DNA from: Acidobacteriaceae bacterium
GTDB taxonomy: Bacteria > Acidobacteriota > Terriglobia > Terriglobales > Acidobacteriaceae
DNA length: 38,524 nucleotides
NCBI GenBank assembly: GCA_003170825.1
Contig: PMYL01000029.1
Location: forward strand, 1-38,524
Direction: 5' to 3'
Part shown: positions 8,154-19,525 of the stretch, piece after piece
Layout of the letters: each line of letters opens with the position of its first letter
How positions within the stretch are numbered: the stretch's first letter is position 1
Program-made: the position numbers and the translations under genes
The notes under the pieces: model-generated
The model's database searches: none
The model's input: the letters and a program-made list of their open reading frames with translations, nothing else
Told to the model about the DNA's origin: nothing

Positions 8154-8666
8154 ATGAGCTTGGTGTTTTATGCGATAGCGGGGCTGACGGTGGCCGGCGG
8201 GCTGGCGGCGATGCTGTTGAAGAACACGGTGCACTGCGCGCTGGCGTTGACCGTGGCTTTTGCGGGGATCGCGCTGCTGTTTCTTGAACTGGATGCGCAG
8301 TTTGCGGGGTTTGCGCAGATTCTGGTTTATATCGGCGCGGTAGCCGTCCTGGTGGTGTTTGCGATTCTGCTGACACGGGGCTCGGAGACGCCAAAGGGTG
8401 GGGTTTTCAGCAGGAACTGGCTGACGGGGCTGGCGATCGCGGCGGGCGTATTTGCGGTGCTGGGTTGGGCGGTGCTGGGGAGCGCGCGGGCTTTGCCGGG
8501 CCCAGGGGGCACCCCGACGGCGGCGCCTACGGTGACGGTTTTGCAGATTGGCAATGCGCTGATGGGCCGCTACGTGCTGCCGCTGGAGATTGTGGCGCTG
8601 CTGCTGACCGCGGCGCTGATTGGCGCGGTGATTGTGGCCATGCACGAGAAAGAGGGGGCCAAGTGA
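8154..8666 (+). CDS. nuoJ: complex I subunit J (NuoJ)
   Basis: 170 residues, five predicted membrane helices. The conserved stretch FLELDAQFAGFAQILVYIGA (about 43-62) covers helix 3, which holds the pi-bulge linked to coupling. I chose ATG 8154 (AGTGAGG 7 nt upstream) over the in-frame TTG 8148. A Pro/Gly/Thr-rich loop (about 114-126) separates helices 4 and 5. The stop overlaps the GTG start of nuoK. Confidence 0.94.
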   Translation: MSLVFYAIAGLTVAGGLAAMLLKNTVHCALALTVAFAGIALLFLELDAQFAGFAQILVYIGAVAVLVVFAILLTRGSETPKGGVFSRNWLTGLAIAAGVFAVLGWAVLGSARALPGPGGTPTAAPTVTVLQIGNALMGRYVLPLEIVALLLTAALIGAVIVAMHEKEGAK

Positions 8667-8974
8667 CGCCGCTTGCGGGTTATCTTCTGGTGGCCGCGCT
8701 GTTGTTTTCAATTGGGCTGGCCGGGGCGCTGACGCGGCGCAACGCGATCCTGGTGCTGATAGGCATTGAGCTGATGCTGAACGCGGCCAACCTGAATCTG
8801 ATTGCGTTCTGGCGCTACGGGCCGCATCCGGAGGCGCTGACGGGGATGATGTTTGCGATCTTTTCGATTGCCGTGGCGGCGGCGGAGGCGGCGGTGGGAC
8901 TGGGGCTGGTGATCCAGATTCATCGCCACGCGCATTCGACGGACCTGGACGCCATGAACAGGATGAAGGGGTGA
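8663..8974 (+). CDS. nuoK: complex I subunit K (NuoK)
   Basis: 103 residues, three membrane helices, usual size. The two buried glutamates needed for proton transfer are present at Glu-36 (IGIELMLNAANLNL) and Glu-75 (AAAEAAVGL). The start is GTG, overlapping the nuoJ stop (GTGA), with AGAGGGGG just upstream. NuoK is related to MrpC and sits between NuoJ/NuoA and NuoN. Confidence 0.94.
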   Translation: MTPLAGYLLVAALLFSIGLAGALTRRNAILVLIGIELMLNAANLNLIAFWRYGPHPEALTGMMFAIFSIAVAAAEAAVGLGLVIQIHRHAHSTDLDAMNRMKG

Positions 8975-8981
8975 GAGGTTG

Positions 8982-11050
<2,069 letters not shown>

Positions 11051-11054
<4 letters not shown>

Positions 11055-12577
11055 GCGGATTTCATGTATTGACGCTGTTGACGGTGCTGCCCCTGGCAGG
11101 GGCGGCGATTGCGCTGTGGTCGGGCAAGCACGCGCGGGGCGTGGCCTTGATTACGACGCTGAGCAGCCTGGCGCTGGCGCTTTTTGTGTGGACGCAACTG
11201 CCGGCGAATGGAAGCATCGGGCTGGTGGAGCAGGCCAAGTGGGCGCCGTCGCTGGGCATCGAGTATCACCTGGGCGTGGATGGGCTGGGGGCGCTGATGC
11301 TGGTGCTCTCAGCTATTGTGACGTTGATGTCGGTGGATGCGGCGCACCGGGTGCATCACCAGCCGGGGCTCTACTTTGGACTGGTGCTGGCGCTGGAGGC
11401 GGGGCTGTTCGGATCGTTCACGGCACTGAATTTCTTCCACTGGTTTCTGTTCTGGGAGCTGTGTTTGATTCCGGCATTCTTCCTGATCAAGTTGTGGGGC
11501 GGGGCGCGGCGAGGGCCGGCGGCGACGCAGTTCTTCATCTACACCATGGCCGGCTCCGCTGTGCTGCTGGTGGCGTTTCTGGCGGTGTTTCTTTCGACGG
11601 GGAGCATGGATTTCCCGCACCTGACGCTGCTGGCTTCGACGGGTGAGTTGGAACAGATGGTGACGGCGCACCTGGGGCCGCAGGTGATGCTGTGGCTGGC
11701 GATTGGGGTGCTGGCTGGATTTGCGGTAAAGGTGCCGATGATTCCGTTCCACACCTGGCTGCCGGCGGCTTATGCGGAAGCGCCTTCGCCGGTGACGATG
11801 CTGCTGACGGGCGCGATGTCGAAGATGGGCGTGTATGGATTGCTGCGGATTGCGATTCCGCTGTTTGGAGCGCAGATTGCGCAGATTCGGACGCCGCTGC
11901 TGGTGCTGGCGGTGGCGACGGTGGTGATGGGCGCGTGGGCGGCGGCGGCGCAAAAGGATTTGAAGAGAGTCTTCGCGTACTTGTCGGTGAATCACCTAGG
12001 CTACTGTTTGCTGGGGATTTTTGCGCTGGCGGTTCCGGTTGCGGTGGGGGACACGGGGGCGCTGGCGAGCCAGGCGGCGGCACTGAACGGCGTGATCTTG
12101 CAGATGTTCAATCACGGGGTGACGGCGGCGGCGCTGTTCTGGTTTGTGGCCATGATGCAGCAGCGGACGGGCGGACACCGCGGGATCGACGACTTTGGCG
12201 GGCTGCGCAAGCCGGCGCCGGTGCTGGCGGGACTGATGGGGATTGCGCTGTTCAGCTCGCTGGGGCTACCGGGGTTGAATGGATTTCCCGGCGAGTTTTT
12301 GATCTTCCGCGGCGTCTTTCCGCTGGCGTGGGTGGCGGCGACGGTTTCGATTCTAGGGCTGCTGGTGACGGCAGCGGTGATTCTGACGGTGATTCAGAAG
12401 GTCTTTTGGGGGCCTGTGCCGGAGCATTGCGTGGGTTTCCCAGACCTGCATCACGGCGAGCGGCTGGCGCTGGCTCCGGTGATTGGGCTGATGTTTCTGG
12501 TAGGCCTTTTGCCGCAACTGATTGTGGACAGCGTGAACCCAACGGTTCAAAACCTGCTGGCGCACTGGAGATTCTAG
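11051..12577 (+). CDS. nuoM: complex I subunit M, first copy (NuoM)
   Basis: 508 residues, about 14 membrane helices. All canonical proton-path residues are seen: Glu-136 in TM5 (WELCLIPAFFLI), Lys-227 in TM7 (GFAVKVPMIPFHTWLP), Lys-258 in TM8 (SKMGVYGLLRI) and Glu-415 in TM12 (NGFPGEFLIF). It overlaps the nuoL stop by 4 bp and is followed with no gap by a second nuoM. It is the more conventional of the two copies. Confidence 0.95.
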
Positions 12578-14134
12578 ATGTTGGCCTGGACGATCTATCT
12601 CTCGTTTGCCGGGGCGTTAGTGCTGGCGATCTTGCCCAAGAGCAAGCCCTCGCTAGCGCGTTGGCTGGCGCTGGCAGTGGCTGTGGGTGGGCTGGCGGTA
12701 GCTGTTGTGGGGTTTGGATTCCGCATCAGACAGTCGGCATGGTTGGGACTGCCATATCTTACATGGCCTCAAAATGAGATTGGGCGCGTAACGATTGTCG
12801 ATCTGCGCTGGGTGCCGTCGATGGGAATTCACTTCCTGCTGGCGGCGGATGGGATCAGCCGCGTGCTGGTGCTGCTGACGGGGCTGGCCGCGGTGGCGGG
12901 GGTGCTGTTCAGTTGGAACATCGAACTGCGGACGAACGAGTTTTTCGCATTCTTTCTGGTGCTGATCGGCGGGGTGTACGGGGTTTTTCTCAGCTTCGAT
13001 TTGTTTCTGCTGTTTGTCTTCTACGAAGTCGCCATCGTTCCGAAGTACTTCCTGATCGCGATCTGGGGTTCGACGCGGCGGGAGTATGCGGCGATGAAGC
13101 TGGCGATCTATTCGTTTGCAGGCTCGGCGATGGTGCTGATCGGCCTGCTGGCGGCGTATGCGACGGCGGGCAGCCACTCGACGGGGCTGGTTGAGTTGGC
13201 ACATGCGGGACTGCCGGTGAGCTTTCAGATGTGGTGCTTCCCGCTGGTGTTCACGGGGTTTGCGATTCTGGCGGGCATGTGGCCGTTCCATACCTGGGCG
13301 CCGACAGGCCACGTGGCCGCGCCGACGGCTGCCTCCATGCTGCTGGCCGGAGTGGTGATGAAGCTGGGCGCTTACGGCTGCCTGCGGGTGGGGATTGCGC
13401 TGTTTCCGCGCGGGCTGGACCCGTGGGGATTTTCATTCGCCGGGATTGGGTCGTGGCGGGATGTGTTTGCGGTGCTGGCGGTGGTGGGCATCGTGTATGG
13501 CGCACTGGTGGCGCTGGCGCAGACGGACTTCAAGTTTGTCATCGGCTACTCGAGCGTGAGCCACATGGGGTTTGTGCTGCTCGGCCTGGTGACGCTGAAC
13601 CAGATCGGCGTGACGGGCGCGGTGATGCAGATGTTTTCGCACGGGATTCTGGCCGGGCTGCTCTTCGCCATTGTGGGCCGCATCGTGTACGACCGCACCC
13701 ATACGCGGCAGTTGGCGGAACTCGAAACCATGCACCTCTCCAAGCGTCTGCCGTTTGCGGCGGTGGCATTTGCGATTGCGGGAGCGGCGTCGATGGGGAT
13801 GCCGGGGTTCTCTGGGTTTGTGGCCGAGTTGCAGGTGCTGGTGGGCGCGTGGATTGCGAAGCCCTGGTGGACGGCCACGGCGGGCGTGGGGATTGTGGTG
13901 AGCGTGGCTTACACATGGCGCGCAATGCAGAAGGCATTCTTCAGCGATGCGCTGCCGAGCGCGCATGTGCTTGAGCATGAGCACGAGTACGCTTTTGCGG
14001 CGATCACGTGGCCGGAGATTACGGGCGTGGCGCTGCTGGCCGGAGTGAGCCTGGTTGTCGGGTTGTATCCGAGGATTCTGCTGGATGCGATTGAACCGGC
14101 GGTGAAGACGCTGCTTGCGGGAGGGGGACAATGA
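12578..14134 (+). CDS. second NuoM paralogue (M'), TM7 lysine replaced
   Basis: 518 residues, NuoM family (proton-translocating, about 14 helices), clearly diverged from the first copy. Glu-150 in TM5 (FYEVAIVPKYFLIAIWG), Lys-262 in TM8 (MKLGAYGCLRV), His-355 in FSHG and Glu-417 in TM12 (FVAELQVL) are kept. In TM7 the usual AxKVPM reads AILAGM (229-234): Leu-231 stands where the central lysine should be, and the proline is also lost, while the following PFHTW is intact. A His/Glu-rich loop (HVLEHEHEY, 463-471) lies near the C-terminus. The start follows the preceding stop directly, with GGAG 7 nt upstream. In '2M' complexes an additional NuoM is thought to lie in the membrane arm between L and N. 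Confidence 0.93.
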   Translation: MLAWTIYLSFAGALVLAILPKSKPSLARWLALAVAVGGLAVAVVGFGFRIRQSAWLGLPYLTWPQNEIGRVTIVDLRWVPSMGIHFLLAADGISRVLVLLTGLAAVAGVLFSWNIELRTNEFFAFFLVLIGGVYGVFLSFDLFLLFVFYEVAIVPKYFLIAIWGSTRREYAAMKLAIYSFAGSAMVLIGLLAAYATAGSHSTGLVELAHAGLPVSFQMWCFPLVFTGFAILAGMWPFHTWAPTGHVAAPTAASMLLAGVVMKLGAYGCLRVGIALFPRGLDPWGFSFAGIGSWRDVFAVLAVVGIVYGALVALAQTDFKFVIGYSSVSHMGFVLLGLVTLNQIGVTGAVMQMFSHGILAGLLFAIVGRIVYDRTHTRQLAELETMHLSKRLPFAAVAFAIAGAASMGMPGFSGFVAELQVLVGAWIAKPWWTATAGVGIVVSVAYTWRAMQKAFFSDALPSAHVLEHEHEYAFAAITWPEITGVALLAGVSLVVGLYPRILLDAIEPAVKTLLAGGGQ

Positions 14135-15696
14135 ACTACGCAGACCTCTTTCGCGTGACGTTGCCGGAGTCGGTGCTGGAATTGGCGGTGCTGCTGGTGC
14201 TGGTGGTGGATTTGGGCTTCCTGCGCAAGGCGGCGCTGAAGGTGCGCGTGGCCGTGGCGGCGCTGCTGGGCGTGGCTGGATGTGGCGCGGCGACGTGGGC
14301 GGTATTGCTGCAAGGGGGCGTACTGCAGGGGCGGGGGGGGCTGAGCTTCCAGGACAGCCATGAGCTGCTGCTGACGACGGGCGGATTTACGGCTGTGGCG
14401 CAGGCTGGAATCCTGGTGCTGACGGCGCTGACGCTGTTGCTGCTGATCGACGAGGATTTTACGCGGCATGTGGGCGAGTTTGTGGCTGTTGTGCTGATGG
14501 CGGCCGCGGGTGGTTTGTTGATTGCCGGAGCGCAGGATCTGCTGGTGATTTTTGTGGGGCTGGAGCTTTTGAGTCTAGGGCTCTATATTCTGACCGCGTT
14601 TGCGAAGAGCTCGGGGAAGAGCGCGGAAGCGGCGATGAAGTACTACCTGTTTGGTGGAATGTCAGCTGCGTTTCTGTTGTTTGGGTTCAGTTATCTCTAC
14701 GGAATCACTGGATCAACGAACCTGCACCAGATTCTGTTGGCGCTGAATGGACGGAACGCCTTCCATGCAGCGCCATTGCTCTATGTTGCAATCGTCATGA
14801 TTGCGGCCGGGCTGGGTTTCAAGGTTGCGGCGGTGCCTTTCCATCTTTGGGCACCGGATACCTATGAGGGTGCGCCGGCCCCGGCTGCTGCGTTTATCGC
14901 GTCCGTTTCTAAAGTGGCGAGCTTCGCGTTGCTGATTGCCATTACCACGGCGGCAATGCACGTTCTCGATGGTCCTATCTTTGTAATGTTCGGATCCACC
15001 GAATGGGAGCTCCACTTCCTCCCTGAGCCTTATGCGGGGTTTGGGGGTCCGTGGTCGCTGATCCTGACGGTGCTCTCCGCGGCGTCGATGGTGCTGGGGA
15101 ACCTTGCGGCGCTGGCGCAGACCAGTGTGCGCAGACTGCTGGCTTATTCGGCGATTGCTCATGCGGGCTATATCCTGCTGGGGCTGGCGTTCTTCTCATA
15201 CGGACCGCGGAGCGCGGGGGCGGTGCTCTATTACGTGCTGACTTATGGGCTGACGACGATTGGGGCGTTTGGCGTGGTAGATGTGGTTCAGCGGGCTACG
15301 GGGAGCGACCGGATGGATGCGTTTCTGGGACTGCATAAGCGCAATCCGATGCTGGCGGCGGTGCTGCTGGTGCTGTTCCTGTCGCTGGCTGGGATTCCGC
15401 CGCTGGTGGGGTTCTGGGCGAAGTTCAATTTGTTTGCGGCGGTACTGGGGGTTTCGGCTGGGCCGGTTCCGTTTGCGCTGGTGGCTTTGGCGGTCGCATT
15501 CAGCGCGGTCTCGCTCTACTACTACCTACAGGTTCTCAAGCGGGCCTACGTCATGCCCGCCATTGACGAATCGCGGATCAAGGCGCATCCGGTGACGCTG
15601 GCGGTGCTGGTGGGGATTGCGGCGGCGGTGGTGGTGTTGGGGTGCTTCCCGGCGCTGCTGCAAGGGTGGATTGAGAGCTTCTGTCCGGTTATATAA
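14131..15696 (+). CDS. nuoN: complex I subunit N (NuoN)
   Basis: 521 residues, about 14 membrane helices. The key residues are the TM5 Glu in VGLELLSLGLYILTA, the TM7 Lys in GLGFKVAAVPFHLWAPD, the TM8 Lys in SVSKVASF and the TM12 Lys in GFWAKFNLF. NuoN is the antiporter-like subunit nearest NuoK. It overlaps the preceding nuoM' by 4 bp and is the last gene of the cluster. No nuoE, nuoF or nuoG follows. The gene converges with sdhB across 269 bp. Confidence 0.95.
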   Translation: MNYADLFRVTLPESVLELAVLLVLVVDLGFLRKAALKVRVAVAALLGVAGCGAATWAVLLQGGVLQGRGGLSFQDSHELLLTTGGFTAVAQAGILVLTALTLLLLIDEDFTRHVGEFVAVVLMAAAGGLLIAGAQDLLVIFVGLELLSLGLYILTAFAKSSGKSAEAAMKYYLFGGMSAAFLLFGFSYLYGITGSTNLHQILLALNGRNAFHAAPLLYVAIVMIAAGLGFKVAAVPFHLWAPDTYEGAPAPAAAFIASVSKVASFALLIAITTAAMHVLDGPIFVMFGSTEWELHFLPEPYAGFGGPWSLILTVLSAASMVLGNLAALAQTSVRRLLAYSAIAHAGYILLGLAFFSYGPRSAGAVLYYVLTYGLTTIGAFGVVDVVQRATGSDRMDAFLGLHKRNPMLAAVLLVLFLSLAGIPPLVGFWAKFNLFAAVLGVSAGPVPFALVALAVAFSAVSLYYYLQVLKRAYVMPAIDESRIKAHPVTLAVLVGIAAAVVVLGCFPALLQGWIESFCPVI

Positions 15697-15716
15697 GGTG
15701 CCCTGATTCGGGTTTG

Positions 15717-15762
15717 CGGTTTCCCAACCATGCGCCAGAAAGAAGGCGCATGGTTGGGGCAC
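15717..15762. repeat. GGGGCACC-ended hairpin repeat, copy B
   Basis: A perfect 14-bp stem: CCCAACCATGCGCC facing GGCGCATGGTTGGG around AGAAAGAA, ending GGGGCAC. It differs from copy A (3521) at paired positions on both sides of the stem. Confidence 0.7.
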
Positions 15763-15796
15763 GGGGCTATTGTGTGCTGGTGAAAAGTGCAACCGC

Positions 15797-15833
15797 AGGT
15801 CCTTCGACTCGCTGCGCTCGCTCAGGATGACAG
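15797..15833. repeat. CATCCTGAGCG-type dispersed repeat
   Basis: Read on the minus strand it contains CATCCTGAGCGAGCGCAGCG then AGTCGAAGGACC. This motif is widespread between genes of many unrelated bacteria and yields the spurious peptide LSERSESKDL. It is non-coding here. It sits between the convergent nuoN and sdhB genes. Confidence 0.6.
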
Positions 15834-15965
15834 CATTTTTATTGATCTCGGGCGGCGCGGTACCCAGAATCCGCCGCGGCGGACGACCGCGCCCTTTCAA
15901 AACACTCGCTGGATGGGGCTCCCCTTGATTGTTAGTTCACATCCATTTCGACAATTCGGTTGGCG

Positions 15966-16715
15966 TTACCCGCGGAGGAAGTCTTTGGCTTTCTGGATGA
16001 TTACGTCGCGGCTGATATCGGAGATAGCGTTGGTGAGGGGAATCTGCTTGGGGCAGGTGTCGACGCAGTTCTGGGCGAAGCCGCACTCCTGGATGCCGCC
16101 GTCGCCTGCCAGGGCGCGGAGGCGGTCTTCCTTGAAGACTTTGCCGGTGGGGTGATTGTTGAAGAGCTTGACCTGGGCAATGGTGGCCGCGCCCACAAAG
16201 CCGGTGTCCTCGTTGAACTGCGGGCAAACATCCATGCAGCAGCAGCAGGAGATGCAGTTGGAGAGCGGGTAGTTGGCTTCCTGCTGCTGGGGAAAGACGC
16301 GGGGGCCGGAGCCGAGGTCATAGGTGCCGTCGACCGGAACCCAGGCCTTGACGGCCATCAGGTTTTCGAAGAGCACCGAGCGGTCCACCTGGAGGTCGCG
16401 GACCAGGGGGAACTTGGAGAGCGGCTCGATGCGGATGGGCTGCTCGAGATTGTCGATCAGGGCGGAGCAGGCCATGCGGGCTTTGCCGTTGATGCGCATG
16501 GCGCAGGAGCCGCAGATTTCCTCCATGCAATTGCAATCGTAGGTGATGGGTGTGGTGGGGCGGCCGTCGGCGGTCACCGGGTTGGCGGCGATCTCCATCA
16601 TGGCGGAGACGACGTTCATGCTGGGACGCCACTCGAGCTCGAAGCTCTCCCAGACGGCAGGAGCATCGGGGTTGGCCTGGCGCTTTATTTCAAATGCTAC
16701 GGACTTGTTTGCCAT
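15966..16715 (-). CDS. sdhB: succinate dehydrogenase iron-sulfur subunit
   Basis: 249 residues. The N-terminal [2Fe-2S] domain has Cys-61/63, Cys-68, Cys-71 and Cys-83 (CNCMEEICGSC ... MAC). The C-terminal domain opens with Cys-154, 157, 160, 164 (SNCISCCCCMDVCP) for the [4Fe-4S] cluster and continues with CGFAQNCVDTCP for the [3Fe-4S] cluster. The row of four cysteines (157-160) is unusual but fits the family spacing. SdhB passes electrons from SdhA to the haem/quinone anchor. GGGAGA lies 8 nt before the ATG. It starts 20 bp after sdhA, as the last gene of sdhCAB. Confidence 0.95.
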   Translation of the reverse strand: MANKSVAFEIKRQANPDAPAVWESFELEWRPSMNVVSAMMEIAANPVTADGRPTTPITYDCNCMEEICGSCAMRINGKARMACSALIDNLEQPIRIEPLSKFPLVRDLQVDRSVLFENLMAVKAWVPVDGTYDLGSGPRVFPQQQEANYPLSNCISCCCCMDVCPQFNEDTGFVGAATIAQVKLFNNHPTGKVFKEDRLRALAGDGGIQECGFAQNCVDTCPKQIPLTNAISDISRDVIIQKAKDFLRG

Positions 16716-16735
16716 GAGGCGAGTCTCCCTTTTGC

Positions 16736-18514
16736 TTATTTGGTTGCGTCGTAGCTGCGCAGGCGCGGCTTGATGTACTGCGTATCCACTTCTTCGTATT
16801 CGAAGCGGGGACCTGAAGCTTCTCCGGTAAAGCTGGCCTTGGTGGTTTTGAGGAACTTTTCATCGTTGCGGTCGGGGAAGTCGGGTTTGTAGTGCGCGCC
16901 GCGGGACTCGTCGCGAAGGATCGCTCCCTGGACCACGGTGCGGGAGAGTTCCAACATATTTTTCAACTGGCGGGCAAAGGCGAAGCTGGTGTTGGCCCAC
17001 TGGCTGCGATCCGCGAGGTTCACATTCCTGTAGCGGCCGAGCAGTTCGACGATCTTTTCGTCGGCCTGTTGGAGGCCCTTGTTGTAGCGGATGACGGTGG
17101 CGTGCTTGGTCATGGTTTCGCCCAACTCACGCCACAGCTTGAAGGGGTTTTCCGTGCCTTCGTTTTTGAGCAGCTTCGAGTTGATTTCGGCCTGACGGGC
17201 AAGCTCGGCGGCGTGGCCGCCATCGCCTTGCGCGGCGGGCAGGTTACTGGCGTAATTGAGGGCATTGGGCCCGGATTTGAAGCCGCCGAAGATGCAACTG
17301 ACCAGCGAGTTGGCGCCCAGGCGGTTGGCGCCGTGGTACTGGTACTCGCACTCGCCGGCGGCAAAGATGCCGGGAATGTTGGTCATCTGGTTGAAGTCCA
17401 CCCACAGGCCGCCCATGGTGTAGTGCACTCCGGGGAAGATCTTCATGGGCACGTCGCGAGGGTCGTCGCCGACGAACTTTTCGTAGATTTCGAGAATGCC
17501 TTCGAGCTTGCGGTTGAGGGTGGCGCGATCGATGTGGGTGAGGTCAAGGTAGACCATGGGCTGGCCGTCGAGGCCCAAGCCCAGTTCGTAGACCACCTTG
17601 TGAATGGCGCGGGTGGCCACGTCGCGGGGAACGAGGTTGCCGTATTTGGGAAACCACTCCTCGAGGAAGTAGAAGCGCTCAGCCTCGGGGATTTGCTTGA
17701 TGGGGCGCTGGTCGCCGACGGTGCGGGGAACCCAGACGCGGCCGCCCTCGCCGCGGGCCGACTCTGACATGAGGCGCAGCTTGTCCTCGCCGGGAATGCA
17801 GGTGGGGTGGACCTGGATGAACTCGCCGTTGGCGTAGAAAGCGCCCTGCTGGAAGATGGCGGACTGGGCGGAGCCGGTGCAGACGACGGAGTTGGTGCTT
17901 TTGCCGAAGAGTGCGCCGTTGCCGCCAGTGGCGAGGATGACGGCGCCGGCGGGGAAGGAACGGAGTTCCATGGAGCGGAGGTCGAGGGCGGTGATGCCGC
18001 GAGCTACGCCGTTGGAGTCGAGGACGGCGGAGAGAAACTCCCAGCCTTCGTACTTCTTGACCTTGCCGTCGGACTCGTGGCGGCGGACCTGCTCATCAAG
18101 CGCGTAGAGCAGTTGCTGTCCGGTGGTGGCGCCGGCGAAGGCGGTGCGGTTGTAGAGCGTGCCGCCGAAGCGGCGGAAGTCGAGCAGGCCCTCGGGAGTG
18201 CGGTTGAAGGGCACGCCCATGCGGTCGAGGAGGTCGATGATGGCGGGCGCGGCCTCGCACATGGCCTTGACAGGGGTCTGGTTGGCGAGGAAGTCGCCGC
18301 CGTAGATGGTGTCGTCGAAGTGCTGGGCGGTGGTGTCGCCCTCGCCTTTCAGATTTTTTGCGGCGTTGATGCCGCCCTGGGCGCAGACCGAGTGAGAGCG
18401 CTTGACGGGAACGATGGAGAAGAGATCGACGGTGCCGCCGGCTTCAGCGATCTTGATGACCGCGGCGAGCCCGGCCAATCCTCCGCCAACCACGATGATT
18501 CTGGGTGCTGCCAT
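16736..18514 (-). CDS. sdhA: succinate dehydrogenase flavoprotein subunit
   Basis: 592 residues. The FAD-binding GGGLAG (10-15) opens the protein, His-41 in KRSHSVCAQGGIN is the site of covalent FAD attachment, and SARGEGG holds the active-site arginine region. HYTMGGLWVD and HGANRLGANSL are further family blocks. It oxidises succinate to fumarate in the TCA cycle, on the cytoplasmic face of the membrane. The overall pattern is that of the Bacillus-type (class B) enzymes with a one-protein anchor. AAGGAAGT lies 8 nt upstream of the ATG. Confidence 0.96.
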   Translation of the reverse strand: MAAPRIIVVGGGLAGLAAVIKIAEAGGTVDLFSIVPVKRSHSVCAQGGINAAKNLKGEGDTTAQHFDDTIYGGDFLANQTPVKAMCEAAPAIIDLLDRMGVPFNRTPEGLLDFRRFGGTLYNRTAFAGATTGQQLLYALDEQVRRHESDGKVKKYEGWEFLSAVLDSNGVARGITALDLRSMELRSFPAGAVILATGGNGALFGKSTNSVVCTGSAQSAIFQQGAFYANGEFIQVHPTCIPGEDKLRLMSESARGEGGRVWVPRTVGDQRPIKQIPEAERFYFLEEWFPKYGNLVPRDVATRAIHKVVYELGLGLDGQPMVYLDLTHIDRATLNRKLEGILEIYEKFVGDDPRDVPMKIFPGVHYTMGGLWVDFNQMTNIPGIFAAGECEYQYHGANRLGANSLVSCIFGGFKSGPNALNYASNLPAAQGDGGHAAELARQAEINSKLLKNEGTENPFKLWRELGETMTKHATVIRYNKGLQQADEKIVELLGRYRNVNLADRSQWANTSFAFARQLKNMLELSRTVVQGAILRDESRGAHYKPDFPDRNDEKFLKTTKASFTGEASGPRFEYEEVDTQYIKPRLRSYDATK

Positions 18515-18539
18515 GAACAGACTTCCTTTCCGAAGAAAG

Positions 18540-18592
18540 CAGGGAATAGCTTCTAGCTGCTAGCTTCTAGCCGCTAGCTGAGAGCTGGGAGC
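18540..18592. repeat. degenerate heptamer array overlapping the sdhC 3' end
   Basis: Units read AGCTTCT AGCTGCT AGCTTCT AGCCGCT AGCTGAG AGCTGGG. The array encodes the last residues of SdhC (SSQLAARS) and its stop codon, then fills the gap to sdhA. Confidence 0.65.
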
Positions 18593-19360
18593 CATTCCGG
18601 TCGAGACGCCGCGGACATCGGCTGGCGAGATGAATAGCGAAACGGCCGGAGTCGCGTCCTCGGGAGCGTTCTTGTAGTTGGGGCCAACGAAGGCCCAGAT
18701 GCTGGCCAGGCCCATGACCAGCAGCACCAGTCCCAACGCGGCGCAGGCCAGGCCGAAGCGCTTGCGGGCGGTGACGCCGGGAGTGATGCCCCACTTGGCG
18801 GCGAAGAGCCAGATGCCATAGGAGAAGTGCCAGCAGATGGCGATCATGGCAATGATGTAGACGGCGAGCATCCAGGGGTTGGCCAGCTCGTGCTGCACCT
18901 TGGCGAAGGCCGCATACGGGTGCTCAGGAAGCTGCACGCCCAAGAAGCGCTGGCGGAGGACGTGCTGGCCGATGTAGAGGATGGCGATAAGGCCGGTGTA
19001 GCGCTGGGCGGTGTACATCCAGTTGCCGGACCAGGGGTAGTAGACCAGATTGGACTTGCCGCGCAGCCAGATATAGACGCCATAAATGCCGTGATAAAGG
19101 AGGGGCAGAAAGATGAAGGTCCATTCGAGGATGCGGACCAGCGGCAGGCTGTTGAGGAACCTGACCTGGGCTCCGTAGGCGGCGGGGCCTTTGAGGGCCT
19201 CGAAGTTGGAGAGCAGGTGCTCGATGAGGAAGGCGCCGATGGGGATGACGCCGAGGAGCGAGTGGAGTTTGCGAAAGAGGAAGGTGGTTCCCTGGCCGGC
19301 GCGCAGCGGAGGGACGCCGGGGCGAAGTGTGTACACGGCTGAAGGTTGAGCAGTTGCCAT
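18560..19360 (-). CDS. sdhC: succinate dehydrogenase cytochrome b subunit (five-helix type)
   Basis: 266 residues with five membrane helices. Histidines at 33 (RKLHSLLG), 48 (IEHLL), 90 (YHGIYG), 133 (GQHVL) and 178 (CWHFSYG) are placed like the axial ligands of the two haems b in the Bacillus-type SdhC. No separate sdhD is present, as expected for that class. I prefer ATG 19360 (AGGAG 11 nt upstream) to the in-frame ATG 19453, because the latter overlaps the -10 box of the predicted promoter and would not be in the transcript. The last eight residues are encoded by a heptamer array. Confidence 0.9.
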   Translation of the reverse strand: MATAQPSAVYTLRPGVPPLRAGQGTTFLFRKLHSLLGVIPIGAFLIEHLLSNFEALKGPAAYGAQVRFLNSLPLVRILEWTFIFLPLLYHGIYGVYIWLRGKSNLVYYPWSGNWMYTAQRYTGLIAILYIGQHVLRQRFLGVQLPEHPYAAFAKVQHELANPWMLAVYIIAMIAICWHFSYGIWLFAAKWGITPGVTARKRFGLACAALGLVLLVMGLASIWAFVGPNYKNAPEDATPAVSLFISPADVRGVSTGMAPSSQLAARS

Positions 19361-19451
19361 GACGGTGTCAGCTCCTAAAGGCTCCGGGGGCAAGTTCCGG
19401 GATGCGGCTGTTTCGGTTTGAGGGACAGAAAAGCATCGTTGATTTTGATTC

Positions 19452-19481
19452 ATTATTAGTGTTCTATATCACCTTCGTCAA
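19452..19481 (-). promoter_or_regulatory. sigma-70-type promoter for sdhCAB
   Basis: On the minus strand TTGACG (19476-19481) is followed after 18 bp by AATAAT (19452-19457). Each box matches the consensus at five of six positions. Transcription would begin near 19445, giving a leader of about 85 nt before the sdhC ATG at 19360. Confidence 0.55.
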
Positions 19482-19525
19482 GGCGGCTCCGCGCTCTTGA
19501 TCCTTTGGAGGAGAGCTGTGGAACG

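Noticed and set aside
8465..8974. A 169-codon version of NuoK
   Set aside because: The first 66 codons overlap nuoJ in another frame; the GTG at 8663 gives the normal 103-residue NuoK.
15526..15900. A minus-strand frame containing LSERSESKDL
   Set aside because: This peptide is the known false translation of the CATCCTGAGCG repeat.
19361..19453. Longer N-terminus of SdhC from ATG 19453
   Set aside because: The codon overlaps the -10 box of the predicted promoter, and the added residues do not look like the family.
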